Notes under the pieces: generated by a model
The model's database searches: none
The model's input: only the letters and a program-made list of their open reading frames with translations
What the model was told of the DNA's origin: nothing
Source of the DNA: Chryseobacterium flavum
GTDB taxonomy: Bacteria > Bacteroidota > Bacteroidia > Flavobacteriales > Weeksellaceae
DNA: 64,000 nucleotides
Assembly (NCBI RefSeq): GCF_003385595.1
Contig: NZ_QNUE01000001.1
Span: forward strand, 186,001 to 250,000
Direction of reading: 5' to 3'
In this document: positions 26,843 to 34,963 of the stretch, piece by piece
Layout of the letters: every line of letters begins with the position of its first letter
Position numbering within the stretch: position 1 is the first letter of the stretch
Position numbers and translations under genes: made by a program

Positions 26843-27466
26843 ATGGAATTTAAGACTTTAAGAAATATCGAAAACAGTTTTAGACAGATAAGACTGTATG
26901 CTATTGTATTTGCCATTCTCTGCATTGCAGTGGTAGGATATGCCGTATGGCAGTCCTACCGCTTTGCGGAATTACAACGGCAAAAAGTATATGTACTGGA
27001 CAATGGCAAATCATTGATGCTGGCATTGTCACAGGATGCAAGCATTAACAGACCTGTGGAAGCCCGTGAACACGTAAGGCGTTTCCACGAGTTGTTTTTC
27101 ACCCTTGCACCGGACAAGAATGCCATCGAAAGCAATATGAAGCGGGCGTTTAACCTTGCTGATAAATCGGCTTTTGATTACTACAAAGACCTGTCGGAAA
27201 AGGGCTACTATAACCGTATCATTTCGGGCAATGTACAGCAACGCATCGAAGTAGATAGTGTGGTCTGCAACTTCGACAACTATCCTTATGCTGTAAGAAC
27301 CTACGCCAAACAATTCATTATCCGTTCCAGCAATGTTACAAGACGAAACCTTGTAACCTCCTGCTATCTCGTAAACTCCGTCCGTTCGGACAACAACCCA
27401 CAGGGCTTCAATATCGAAAAGTTCGCCGTGCTGGAAAACAAGGACATAGAGGTCATAGAACGTTAA
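26843..27466 (+). CDS. traK: TraK, VirB8-like
   Basis: A 207-residue protein with one membrane helix near the N-terminus (YAIVFAILCIAVVGYAVW) and a periplasmic domain of the TraK type, including AFDYYKDLSEKGYYNRIISGNVQQR. It corresponds to the VirB8-like assembly factor of CTnDOT elements. It follows traJ by 14 bases. Confidence 0.9.
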   Translation: MEFKTLRNIENSFRQIRLYAIVFAILCIAVVGYAVWQSYRFAELQRQKVYVLDNGKSLMLALSQDASINRPVEAREHVRRFHELFFTLAPDKNAIESNMKRAFNLADKSAFDYYKDLSEKGYYNRIISGNVQQRIEVDSVVCNFDNYPYAVRTYAKQFIIRSSNVTRRNLVTSCYLVNSVRSDNNPQGFNIEKFAVLENKDIEVIER

Positions 27467-27476
27467 AATCAATCTT

Positions 27477-27905
27477 ATGGAAGCATTATCAGATTTAAAC
27501 ACATTTGCCAAAATCCTTACAGCCAAAGGATATAATGGCTATTTCCATACGCAGGGTGCGTATGCCGGAAAATTGAAAGAAAGCATAGGTACATATCTCG
27601 AAAATTGCCGGAAAGGTACAGAGGGAACACCTAAATCTGAACTGCTGCTGACAGGCTTCCTCCAATGGACTGGTGAAGATGAGCCACGGATAGAATGCAG
27701 TATGTGGGTAAAGTACCTGAACGGAAAATTCTTCCTCCATAAAATGGAAGTTGCAAAGAAAGACCAGTTCGGCGGGTTACTGAAACAGTCGAAACTGACC
27801 AATCTATCCGTAATTACTGCTCCCAAAGCTAAGGAGGTAATCGCTATGGTAAGCGATACGCCTGTGCAAAAGGTTGTTCCCAAAGGCAAAGGTTTCAGGC
27901 ACTAA
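27477..27905 (+). CDS. Unrecognised small protein inserted between traK and traL
   Basis: The 142-residue protein has no signal peptide and no membrane helix; it is basic and ends with KVVPKGKGFRH. The region between residues 40 and 100 (ENCRKGTEGTPKSELLLTGF, WVKYLNGKFFLHKMEV) looks like a compact alpha/beta domain. I do not recognise the family. It is read in the same operon, 10 bases after traK and 15 before traL, so it is likely expressed during transfer. CTnDOT has no gene at this position. A cytoplasmic accessory function is the most that can be said. Confidence 0.6.
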   Translation: MEALSDLNTFAKILTAKGYNGYFHTQGAYAGKLKESIGTYLENCRKGTEGTPKSELLLTGFLQWTGEDEPRIECSMWVKYLNGKFFLHKMEVAKKDQFGGLLKQSKLTNLSVITAPKAKEVIAMVSDTPVQKVVPKGKGFRH

Positions 27906-27920
27906 ACTAAATAATCAGGC

Positions 27921-28205
27921 ATGAAAAAATGGAGAACAACAATCAGTAAATGGTTTGATAGGCTCGATGAGCAGTGGCGGGATTTACCTGTTAAAAGGCA
28001 ACACCACTATACGCTGCTACTCTTTGCAGGCTATGCAGCATTGTCCCTTATCGTCATAGCGAAAGTATGTTATGATGTTGGCGAGAGCGATGGCAAGCTG
28101 ACAATAGAGCATATCGAAAACCCGCTTATTAAGCAAAAAAAGTCCTCGGCAAGTCCGCAGGACAGTATAACAACAATTTTAAAACGTAAAATGTATGAAA
28201 GATAG
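27921..28205 (+). CDS. traL: TraL-like small membrane protein (DUF3989)
   Basis: A 94-residue protein with a basic, amphipathic start (KKWRTTISKWFDRLDEQWRDL) and one membrane helix (YTLLLFAGYAALSLIVIAKV). This fits the DUF3989/TraL protein that always precedes traM. Its last codons overlap the traM start by 11 bases. Confidence 0.8.
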   Translation: MKKWRTTISKWFDRLDEQWRDLPVKRQHHYTLLLFAGYAALSLIVIAKVCYDVGESDGKLTIEHIENPLIKQKKSSASPQDSITTILKRKMYER

Positions 28206-29523
28206 CGAAAACAAAAGAGTGAGTTTTCTGGTCGAAGATGACGGGCAGAAAACCGGAACAGACGTGCCGAAAGACGGTGCGCAGAGCAAAGCCGAAAAGT
28301 TAAAGAAACCCATCATTTTCGCCCTCATGGGCGTGGTGTTTCTCGGCTGTATGTACCTAATCTTCAAACCGTCTTCGGATAAAAATAAAATAGAAGATAT
28401 TGGTTTGAACGATGCCGTACCACAGGCGACCGATGCAGGTATGCAGTCGGATAAGCAAAAGGCTTATGAGCAGGAAATGCTCGAACAAAAAACACAGGAA
28501 AAGCGTAGTTCCCTTATGTCCCTGTCGGATTATTGGAATGAAGACAGTACCGCCAATAAGGAAGCAGTTCTACCGGATGAGGGTTACGAAGACGGATCTG
28601 CTGACGGAGGCGGTACACGCAGGAATGCAAATCCGGCATTGAACAGTTACCGCAATGCACAGAATACACTGACCTCGTTCTATGATAACAACGATAATCA
28701 AACGCAGGAACTCCGTAAACAGATTGACGAACTGAAAGAGCAGTTGGCAGAAAAGGACGTACCACCAAACAATACCGTCCAAGACCAGTTGACGTTGATG
28801 GAAAAGTCCTATGAAATGGCGGCTAAATATTTACCGTCCAGTACGACTACACCATCCAACAAACCCGATACGATTATTGCGACAAAGGGCGGTACACAAA
28901 AAGAGCATTTTGTGGCTTTCAAGCCTATCAGGAAAAATGCTGTATCAGCCCTGTACCGTGAACCGACCGATAGTGCTTTCCTTGCAAATTGGAACGAAAC
29001 CCGCAACAGGGGATTTTATACAACCGGAACAAGCGAACAGGTACAACAGCCTAAAAACAGCATTAGGGCAATTGTACAGGAAACACAGACCGTAACCGAT
29101 GAAAGCGGTATTAGGTTGCGTTTGCTGGAAACAGCAAAAACGCCCAGCCGTACCATTCCCGTAGGGACGGTACTAACGGCAAATGCAAAATTTCAGAATG
29201 GCAGGTTACAGTTAAAAGTAACATCCGTTGAGTTTGAGGGCAATATTATTCCTGTGGATATAACCGTGTACGATTTGGACGGACAGCAGGGTCTGTATGT
29301 GCCTTATTCGCCCGAAATGAATGCTTTAACGGAAATCGCTTCCAACATGAGCCAGACCTCCGGTACTTCCATTATGATGACCCGTTCCGCCGGGCAACAG
29401 GCGGCGGGCGACCTATCCCGTGGCGTGGTGCAAGGTATATCGGGGTATTTCTCCAAGAAAATGAGAACGCCAAAAGTTACCGTTAAAGCCGGTCATCAGT
29501 TATTCCTTGTTTCAAAAAACTAA
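28195..29523 (+). CDS. traM: TraM, VirB10-like protein
   Basis: A 442-residue protein with a single membrane helix at about residue 40 (PIIFALMGVVFLGCMYLIF), a Gln/Asn/Glu-rich coiled region (residues 90-210) and a C-terminal TraM domain (RTIPVGTVLTANAKFQNGRL). It spans the periplasm like VirB10. The stop codon overlaps an ATG of the following frame (TAATG). Confidence 0.9.
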   Translation: MKDSENKRVSFLVEDDGQKTGTDVPKDGAQSKAEKLKKPIIFALMGVVFLGCMYLIFKPSSDKNKIEDIGLNDAVPQATDAGMQSDKQKAYEQEMLEQKTQEKRSSLMSLSDYWNEDSTANKEAVLPDEGYEDGSADGGGTRRNANPALNSYRNAQNTLTSFYDNNDNQTQELRKQIDELKEQLAEKDVPPNNTVQDQLTLMEKSYEMAAKYLPSSTTTPSNKPDTIIATKGGTQKEHFVAFKPIRKNAVSALYREPTDSAFLANWNETRNRGFYTTGTSEQVQQPKNSIRAIVQETQTVTDESGIRLRLLETAKTPSRTIPVGTVLTANAKFQNGRLQLKVTSVEFEGNIIPVDITVYDLDGQQGLYVPYSPEMNALTEIASNMSQTSGTSIMMTRSAGQQAAGDLSRGVVQGISGYFSKKMRTPKVTVKAGHQLFLVSKN

Positions 29524-29549
29524 TGTTCAACAAAAAAATCAGAAAGAAA

Positions 29550-30452
29550 ATGAAAGCAATATTTAAAAGCCTTTTGGCAATAGTTTGTTTAATAGCCTTT
29601 AGTACAGGTACGAACGCACAACAAGTGGCATCCACCACGAGTAAATTAAGCATGGGTAAGGTAGAGCCTTACGAAATGCAAGTAACGTATAACAAGACCT
29701 CTCATTTGATATTCCCGGCGGCAATCCGCTATGTGGATTTGGGCAGTGAATACCTGATTGCAGGAAAAGCCGAAGATGCGGAAAACGTATTGCGTGTAAA
29801 AGCTACCGTTAGGGATTTTGAAGAAGAAACCAATTTTTCAGTCATTACCGATGACGGACGTTTCTACAATTTCAACGTGTTTTATAGTAGCTATCCTGCA
29901 ACGCTCAACTATGACTTGCTAACGATGCAAAAAGCATCCGACAGGGAAAACGGTAACGATGTGTTGTTTGAAGAATTGGGTAGCAACTCGCCATCACTGG
30001 CAGGCTTGCTCATGGAAACCATTTACAAAAAGAACAAAAGAATTGTAAAGCATATCGGGGCAAAAAGCTACGGCATCCAGTTCTTGCTGAAAGGCATATA
30101 CGTTCACAACGGTAAGTTCTATTTCCATACGGAGCTGCGCAACCAAAGCAATGTGCCATTTCAGATTGACTTTGTGAACTTCAAGGTCGTGGATAAGAAA
30201 GTAGCGAAGCGCACCGTGGTACAGGAAAAGCCGATGAACCCGTTGCGTATGTACAAACCGCTCGATGAAATTATGGGCAATACTACCGAGCAAAACGTGT
30301 TCCTGCTCGACCAATTTACGATAACGGATGATAAAGTATTGGTGATTGAAATCTTTGAAAAGAACGGTGGAAGACAGCAAATGCTTGAAATCGAAAATTC
30401 GGATTTGGTACATGCCAAACTGATAAACGATATGCACCTAAAAATTAATTAA
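29550..30452 (+). CDS. traN: TraN, VirB9-like protein
   Basis: The 300-residue product starts with a signal peptide (MKAIFKSLLAIVCLIAFST, cleaved after NAQ), followed by the TraN/DUF4138 domain (VDLGSEYLIAGKAEDAENVLRVKA). I chose ATG 29550, because the signal peptide begins there; an upstream ATG at 29523 overlaps the traM stop and would add nine basic residues. It is the outer-membrane-associated VirB9-like component that works with TraM and TraO. Confidence 0.9.
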   Translation: MKAIFKSLLAIVCLIAFSTGTNAQQVASTTSKLSMGKVEPYEMQVTYNKTSHLIFPAAIRYVDLGSEYLIAGKAEDAENVLRVKATVRDFEEETNFSVITDDGRFYNFNVFYSSYPATLNYDLLTMQKASDRENGNDVLFEELGSNSPSLAGLLMETIYKKNKRIVKHIGAKSYGIQFLLKGIYVHNGKFYFHTELRNQSNVPFQIDFVNFKVVDKKVAKRTVVQEKPMNPLRMYKPLDEIMGNTTEQNVFLLDQFTITDDKVLVIEIFEKNGGRQQMLEIENSDLVHAKLINDMHLKIN

Positions 30453-30469
30453 CCCAAACAGAAAGAACA

Positions 30470-31027
30470 ATGTTAAAATACATTTTTGCCGTGATGTTTG
30501 CCATGTTGAGCATTACGGCAGTACAGGCACAAAGAATGACACCCGGACAAAAGGGGCTGGAAATAAACGCAGGTTTATTGTCCAAAGAAATAAGCGACAA
30601 TTACTACCTGAATTTGACCTTGACCGTTTACGGAAAGAACGGTAGCTATTGGATATGGGGGGCTGAATATACCCACGGGCTTGCCGATTACAGGACTGTA
30701 CGGATACCGCTCGAAACCTATACAGGCGAAATGGGTTACAGTCTTCAGCTATTGGGCGATGCAAGAAAAACGTTCACCTTAAACGCCGGGCTTATGGCCG
30801 TGGCAGGCTACGAAACCATTAACCGCAGTGAGGCAAGACTGTTTGACGGTTCAAAAATCCTCGATAAAGACAATTTTATCTACGGAGCCGGAGGGCGTTT
30901 GTCTTTTGAAACCTATTTATCTGACAGGTTGGTGCTGCTCCTGCAAGGTCGTACCAAAGTATTATGGGGTACGGATTTAAAACAGTTCCGTCCATCAGCA
31001 GGCGTTGGGCTAAGATTTAACTTTTAA
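30470..31027 (+). CDS. traO: TraO
   Basis: A 185-residue protein with signal peptide (MLKYIFAVMFAMLSITAVQAQ) and a beta-rich body ending in Phe (FRPSAGVGLRFNF), as in outer membrane beta-barrels. It belongs to the conjugative transposon TraO family. It is thought to be an outer membrane part of the channel. It is 17 bases from traN. Confidence 0.9.
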   Translation: MLKYIFAVMFAMLSITAVQAQRMTPGQKGLEINAGLLSKEISDNYYLNLTLTVYGKNGSYWIWGAEYTHGLADYRTVRIPLETYTGEMGYSLQLLGDARKTFTLNAGLMAVAGYETINRSEARLFDGSKILDKDNFIYGAGGRLSFETYLSDRLVLLLQGRTKVLWGTDLKQFRPSAGVGLRFNF

Positions 31028-31038
31028 AAAGAACAACA

Positions 31039-31473
31039 ATGAAACGATTATTAAGTAAAAGCAAAATTTTATGGATGCTTGTCCTGGTCTTTACAAGTGC
31101 CATCATGTTATCGTCCTGTGATAAGGATGAATTGGAGATACAACAGAATTATCCGTTTGAGGTTAAGGTAATGCCAGTTCCGGGAGATGTAGCGAACGGA
31201 CAGACCGTTGAAATAAGGATTACGATAGAGCGAAGCGGAAACTTCAACGATGCGGAATACTATATACGCTACTTCCAGTTTGACGGACAAGGTACATTAC
31301 GGTATCATAACGAACCAGTGTATCAGCCCAACGACCTTTATCCGTTGCCAGCAAGACAGTTCAGGTTGTATTATACTTCACAGTCCGCCGTTTCGCAGTC
31401 CTTTGATATTTGGATAAGCGACAATTTCGGAAATGAAAAACAGGTCAGTTTTCAGTTTAACAGTAGTGATTAA
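31039..31473 (+). CDS. traQ: TraQ (DUF3872) lipoprotein
   Basis: A 144-residue protein with a lipoprotein signal (LVFTSAIMLSSC) and a beta-sandwich-like body (PFEVKVMPVPGDVANGQTVEIRI). It matches DUF3872, called TraQ. The gene for TraP (primase-like) that often lies between traO and traQ is absent. It closes the operon and is followed by a strong terminator at 31482. Confidence 0.85.
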   Translation: MKRLLSKSKILWMLVLVFTSAIMLSSCDKDELEIQQNYPFEVKVMPVPGDVANGQTVEIRITIERSGNFNDAEYYIRYFQFDGQGTLRYHNEPVYQPNDLYPLPARQFRLYYTSQSAVSQSFDIWISDNFGNEKQVSFQFNSSD

Positions 31474-31481
31474 CAACATAA

Positions 31482-31510
31482 AATCCTGCCGAATTGTGGC
31501 AGGATTTTTT
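31482..31510 (+). terminator. Terminator of the tra operon
   Basis: Stem AATCCTGCC/GGCAGGATT with loop GAATTGT, followed by TTTT. Confidence 0.9.
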
Positions 31511-31578
31511 CATTTAGAAGCCTCTTACTTTATGGTTTTTTAGTAAATTTAAACAGTAGAAATAAATAGGTCATCGTT

Positions 31579-31851
31579 ATGGTTGCATCATTGGTTATAG
31601 GCATAATATTTTTAGTTACGGGCTTGGGATTGCGTTATTGGATTAATCGCAGAAAGTTTTACAGGCGAAGCCCTATGGGAGCGGAGGGGTTTTCAAGCTA
31701 TGAAAAGTCAGTTGCCATTAAGTTTATCGAACGGGTCGGCAAATGGGCAGCTTATGCCTTGATTATATTCGGGCTATTGTCGCTATGGGTCTATTCCCGT
31801 GAGAAAAAAGAAATTACTACCAAAAATACGGAAGTGCAAAAACCACGATAA
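31579..31851 (+). CDS. Small two-helix membrane protein
   Basis: A 90-residue protein with one hydrophobic helix at the start (LVIGIIFLVTGLGLRYWI) and one near residue 55 (WAAYALIIFGLLSLWVY), separated by a basic loop (RRKFYRRSPMGAEGF). I do not recognise a functional family. It is after the tra terminator and has its own downstream terminator (31875), so it is probably a separate unit. It may be an ICE maintenance or entry-exclusion-type protein, but this is a guess from size and location only. Confidence 0.55.
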   Translation: MVASLVIGIIFLVTGLGLRYWINRRKFYRRSPMGAEGFSSYEKSVAIKFIERVGKWAAYALIIFGLLSLWVYSREKKEITTKNTEVQKPR

Positions 31852-31874
31852 TCAGCAATACAAATATTATATAG

Positions 31875-31912
31875 AACGGTACAGGTCTTTAGGGGACTGT
31901 ACCGTTTTCTTT
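31875..31912 (+). terminator. Terminator after the small membrane-protein gene
   Basis: Stem AACGGTACAG/CTGTACCGTT (10 perfect pairs) with a 12-base loop, followed by TTCTTTT. Confidence 0.85.
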
Positions 31913-31979
31913 TGAGCCAACCCTTAGAACGCTGAATTAAACTATTAACCATAAATAAGCAGAAAGATAAAATACACGG

Positions 31980-32010
31980 TTGTGTAAGAGAACCAACATT
32001 GTTATCTTTG
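31980..32010 (+). promoter_or_regulatory. Bacteroidetes-type promoter before the hairpin leader
   Basis: TTG (31980-31982), 20 bases, then TATCTTTG (32003-32010), consistent with the -33/-7 consensus. Start expected near 32017, so the transcript would begin with the long hairpin at 32055-32170. Confidence 0.6.
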
Positions 32011-32054
32011 CTATGTAAAATATAGAAAATACTTGAAGTGTTTTTGCTTTAAGT

Positions 32055-32170
32055 CCCACATTGAAAACTGGTAATTTTTAGACAACGGGACAAATAAGTA
32101 GGAACGCTCACGTCAAAAGCGTGGGCGCTCGCTTATTCGTTGTCGGGCATACCAGTGCCTCAATGTGCGG
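32055..32170 (+). ncRNA. Long interrupted hairpin, structured 5' leader
   Basis: Matching arms are nested over 116 bases: CACATTGA (32057) with TCAATGTG (32160), ACTGGTA with TACCAGT, GACAACG with CGTTGTC, AATAAG with CTTATT, and CGCTCACG with CGTGGGCG, with a short TCAAAAG apex. Because separate arms are interrupted by bulges, this looks like a folded RNA rather than a simple terminator; there is no T-run after it. It follows a promoter and precedes two small genes, so it could be a leader that controls translation or a stand-alone RNA. An open frame also crosses it, but coding through a folded element is unlikely. Confidence 0.55.
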
Positions 32171-32231
32171 TAAGTGTAGTTGCCTGCGCTTCTTTTTTGT
32201 TGCAGGCTCCGACACTGAAAAAACGTACATT

Positions 32232-32495
32232 ATGGACACTGCAAACAATACCTATCCTGACTTAAAATTTCCTTCTTCCGAATTATCGGCTTTTGCGGTT
32301 ACTATCGACTTTTTTATCATATCCTTCAAAAATGGCAACCTGATACACTTCGTACCTGATAATGTACAGACGTTTTACGACTGGCTGATTGCTCATGGCG
32401 TAAGGGATATACAAAAGGAAAATCCTACCGCTATAACACCAAACAGAGAAAGTAAAGGATGGTTCAAGCGCAAAAAACAACATGAAAAATTATGA
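32232..32495 (+). CDS. Small unrecognised protein
   Basis: An 87-residue protein starting at MDTANNTYPDLKF. It has a hydrophobic core (SAFAVTIDFFIISFKNGNLIHF), the phrase NVQTFYDWLIAHGVRDI, and a very basic end (KGWFKRKKQHEKL). The frame is open further upstream to 32121, but that stretch passes through the hairpin leader, so the internal ATG is preferred. Its end overlaps the start of the receiver-domain gene by four bases. Function unknown. Confidence 0.55.
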   Translation: MDTANNTYPDLKFPSSELSAFAVTIDFFIISFKNGNLIHFVPDNVQTFYDWLIAHGVRDIQKENPTAITPNRESKGWFKRKKQHEKL

Positions 32496-32914
32496 ATAAC
32501 GGGAATATAATTCGTGTAGCGGTTATAAATTACCATGCACAACTTCGGGATATATCTGTAAAACAACTTGAAAATGCAGGTTTCAATATATTTTTCCAAG
32601 CGGATAATGGGCAACAAGCCCTTGAAAAAATAACGAGCGATGGTTTACCGGATGTTTGTATCGTAGAAGAGGATTTTGCAACGACTAAATTGCTGCTCGA
32701 AAAATATCCCGATTTAAACGTATTGATTTCGAGCATGGATGATGACGAAAGAAGCGTGAAAGATATGCTGAAAACGGGTGTATCAGGCTATATACTGAAA
32801 TATGCCGACCCTAACGAGATAGTAACCGCCGTTAACGCATTGAACGGAGGCAAAAAATATTTCAGCGTGGGAATTAGCGGGATAGCTAAGGAATATTTAA
32901 AAGGGCAATCATAA
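32492..32914 (+). CDS. Stand-alone degenerate response-regulator receiver domain
   Basis: The 140-residue protein is a receiver domain without a DNA-binding part. Fold landmarks are present: the ADNGQQALEKI helix, LPDVCIV strand, LISSMDDDERSVKDML, and the conserved Lys in GVSGYILKYAD. The usual acidic pair in the first loop is replaced by Asn-Tyr (VINYHAQLR) and the phosphoacceptor Asp of DVxLLD is replaced by Glu (CIVEED). It thus probably is not phosphorylated in the usual way and may work as a pseudo-receiver fixed in one state. It is translationally coupled to the preceding small gene. The partner is unknown. Confidence 0.75.
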   Translation: MNNGNIIRVAVINYHAQLRDISVKQLENAGFNIFFQADNGQQALEKITSDGLPDVCIVEEDFATTKLLLEKYPDLNVLISSMDDDERSVKDMLKTGVSGYILKYADPNEIVTAVNALNGGKKYFSVGISGIAKEYLKGQS

Positions 32915-33206
32915 TCTTTGGTTTCTTTGCTACTTTCTTTTTCGCCAACTCACGAAAGAAAGTAGTCCGTTCCAAAAATAATAAATGGGATAATGAATAT
33001 CCCACTAAAATTTCCGCAACATGTTTGGCAAAATGTATCGGATGGAATGGTGCGCAGGCATTGCATTTTGACAAAGGGGTTGTACCGTTTTAAGGCAAAA
33101 AGACTGTTCCGACCATCGGTAGGATCTGTCTTTTTGCCCCCCCCCCGATTTTTCGGGTCAGGCTATGGGAACGCTTACCGCTCCCGTAAATTCAATTTGA
33201 CATAAC
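32915..33206. other. Gap with terminator-like hairpin and a C10 run
   Basis: No gene is supported. A hairpin with 11 perfect pairs (GGCAAAAAGAC 33094-33104 with GTCTTTTTGCC 33128-33138) and inner pairing (TTCCGACC/GGTAGGA) is followed by ten C residues (33137-33146). The tract could be a replication-slippage hotspot. Confidence 0.6.
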
Positions 33207-33617
33207 TTATTCCTCCTTCAAAGAGGTTGCTATCATTTTAGCATAACCGAAAAGCAAGTGTATAGCCTCTTTCAGCTTACGGTCGCATTCTTTCGTGTCC
33301 GCATACTCTAACAGGCAGTTTGTTAGAAATATGGCATTGTATCCGTCGAATAGTTGGTCGGAAAATACCCGTGTGCTACGGTGTAACATCACGTTGTATT
33401 GCTTTAATATATGTTCGGTATTGCCTACCAAGCCAAACCAAAAATCAGCGGTTATGAGGGTTTTGTCTGCCCAAATGCTACGCATATATTCCTCCTGCGT
33501 TCTGAAACGCTCCGTTTCCTGTTGTACAAAAACGGTCAATTCCTTTAGGGTTTCAGGGAATAGCTTTGCAAGCAAATACGCCCTTTCAACGTTGTTCATT
33601 TCTTTTAATGCTTTCAT
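33207..33617 (-). CDS. Unrecognised ICE protein
   Basis: A 136-residue, mainly helical protein starting at MKALKEMNNVERAYLLAKLFPETL. Other landmarks are YMRSIWADKTLITADFWFGL and LLEYADTKECDRKLKEAIHLLFGYAK. I do not recognise a named family. It shares strand and a 63-base gap with ardA, and is probably co-transcribed with it. Location beside an anti-restriction gene at the end of the ICE suggests a role in establishment after transfer; this is inference. Confidence 0.6.
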   Translation of the reverse strand: MKALKEMNNVERAYLLAKLFPETLKELTVFVQQETERFRTQEEYMRSIWADKTLITADFWFGLVGNTEHILKQYNVMLHRSTRVFSDQLFDGYNAIFLTNCLLEYADTKECDRKLKEAIHLLFGYAKMIATSLKEE

Positions 33618-33680
33618 CTTTATTGATTTTTTAAAGGCGACCACCTTTGCAGGCGGTCGCCTGTGATTGAAAAATTGTAT

Positions 33681-34214
33681 TTATGAATTGTAGAATACAT
33701 AGCCGCTATCGCTCCAATAGTCGCCCAAAAACAAGTCCCTTGCATACGCCTCATAATCAAAGTATCTTTTTGCGAAGTCGGGTAAATTCATTTCTTCTAC
33801 TTGTTCATAGGCAAAATCTTCTTCGGTGTTATATTCCCCGATATAGTCGCTTTCAAAGGCACTGATTAAGTCGTCTATATCTTCGTCTGATAGGCTATGA
33901 TGCCCGTTATTGCACCATATTAAGAATGGCTCTTTTTGGTTTTCGTCCATATTCCCGAAAGCCTCTATAACCTGAAATATGTTGTTGCTCATCCCGTATT
34001 CACTGATTAAACCCTCCGGGATATTTTCATAATCCTGAAACATAAATTCGGGGTCTTCCTCATCGTTGTGAAGTTCTTTACAGGCTGTGTAAAATTCTTC
34101 TTTGTCTGTATAGTCGGATAGGTTTAACCATTTTCCGAATATTGAACCCTCATTGTATTTATGGTATGTTCCTACATATACGCTTGCTTCTGATATATTG
34201 ATTTGATGTGTCAT
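33681..34214 (-). CDS. ardA: ArdA-family anti-restriction protein
   Basis: The 177-residue protein is very acidic, which fits a DNA mimic. It has the ArdA features ASVYVGTYHKYNEGSIFGKWLNL, the central PEFMFQDYENIP, and the C-terminal FAKRYFDYEAYARDLFLGDYW. ArdA blocks type I restriction enzymes when a conjugative element enters a new host. I chose the ATG at 34212-34214 (MTHQINIS); the open frame extends 31 codons upstream, but those are basic and unlike the family. Confidence 0.9.
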   Translation of the reverse strand: MTHQINISEASVYVGTYHKYNEGSIFGKWLNLSDYTDKEEFYTACKELHNDEEDPEFMFQDYENIPEGLISEYGMSNNIFQVIEAFGNMDENQKEPFLIWCNNGHHSLSDEDIDDLISAFESDYIGEYNTEEDFAYEQVEEMNLPDFAKRYFDYEAYARDLFLGDYWSDSGYVFYNS

Positions 34215-34401
34215 TTCTTTAGTGTTTAATCGTGATTTGAATTGATTTTTTTTCTGATTTATTCGGTAATGAGAGGAGGTGCTGTTTCGTTTCATTACCA
34301 TTTCCAATGCTGTTAATCTTCATGCTTGACATTTTTTTTATTCGTCTAAAGAGCCGGAGTATGCTATGTTTCGTTTCACGAGCAGTTTAGGTTAGTGTTT
34401 A

Positions 34402-34480
34402 GGAGGCACAAGGTTTTGAAAAAAAATACTTACCCAACGGGTGGAGATTTTTTTTCAAACTTGCATGACCTTTTGCCTCC
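34402..34480. repeat. Large inverted repeat between ardA and the recombinase genes
   Basis: Nested arms: GGAGGCA (34402-34408) with TGCCTCC (34474-34480), GTTTTGAAAAAAAAT (34413-34427) with ATTTTTTTTCAAAC (34447-34460), and ACCC/GGGT around AAC at 34432-34442. It is in a 560-base stretch with no supported gene. The position near the right end of the ICE and beside the integrase gene would fit a regulatory or structured-RNA element. A 14-base word of the hairpin leader at 32081-32094 recurs at 34509-34522. Confidence 0.6.
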
Positions 34481-34774
34481 GTTAAGAACACGTCCAACCT
34501 TTGCTCTTGACAACGGGACAAAACCGCATACTGGCTCTTTGAATAAAAAAACAGGAGTGGAAACAATGAAGATTACATTGGCAAATGGTTCCCAATGGAT
34601 TGAAACAACAGTTCTAATTCACTGAATTTTTGAACACCAAATCATAACACATTCGATGACAATCAAAGCCAAATAGTGCTACCGGAAGCCAGTTTCAAAT
34701 ATCCTTTCTGTCAGCTCTCTATGTTTGTTTGTGCGGGCTATTCCGCATGGTTAACAGGTGAAAATGAGTTGAAG

Positions 34775-34936
34775 ATGGAGAAAGAAAAAGGGAACGAATT
34801 AACTCCGGAAAGAGTTATGCAAATCTTGAAAAAGAAAGGAACGGAAGTAGATATAGAGGAAGCTAAAATCATCTTGGCATTTGTCCAAAAAATTGCTCAC
34901 ATAGCAGTTAACCAGTATCTAAGGGGAAACCTCTAA
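34775..34936 (+). CDS. Small conserved protein before the recombinase
   Basis: A 53-residue helical protein starting at MEKEKGNELTPERVMQILKKKG and ending KIAHIAVNQYLRGNL. It is 27 bases upstream of the recombinase gene on the same strand. Similar small proteins are often seen right before large serine recombinases in Bacteroidetes elements, and it may help control recombination direction. The pairing is from general knowledge, the function is inference. Confidence 0.6.
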   Translation: MEKEKGNELTPERVMQILKKKGTEVDIEEAKIILAFVQKIAHIAVNQYLRGNL

Positions 34937-34963
34937 TCCAGTAGAACAAGAAAAGTTGTTGTG

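Noticed and set aside
32121-32231. N-terminal extension (with VVGHTSASMCG) of the small gene at 32232
   Set aside because: The stretch crosses the right arm of the long hairpin and has Cys/Phe-rich composition unlike a normal N-terminus; ATG 32232 is a better start.
32993-33205. 70-codon open frame on the plus strand
   Set aside because: It runs through the hairpin and the C10 tract, with no support as a protein; treated as non-coding.
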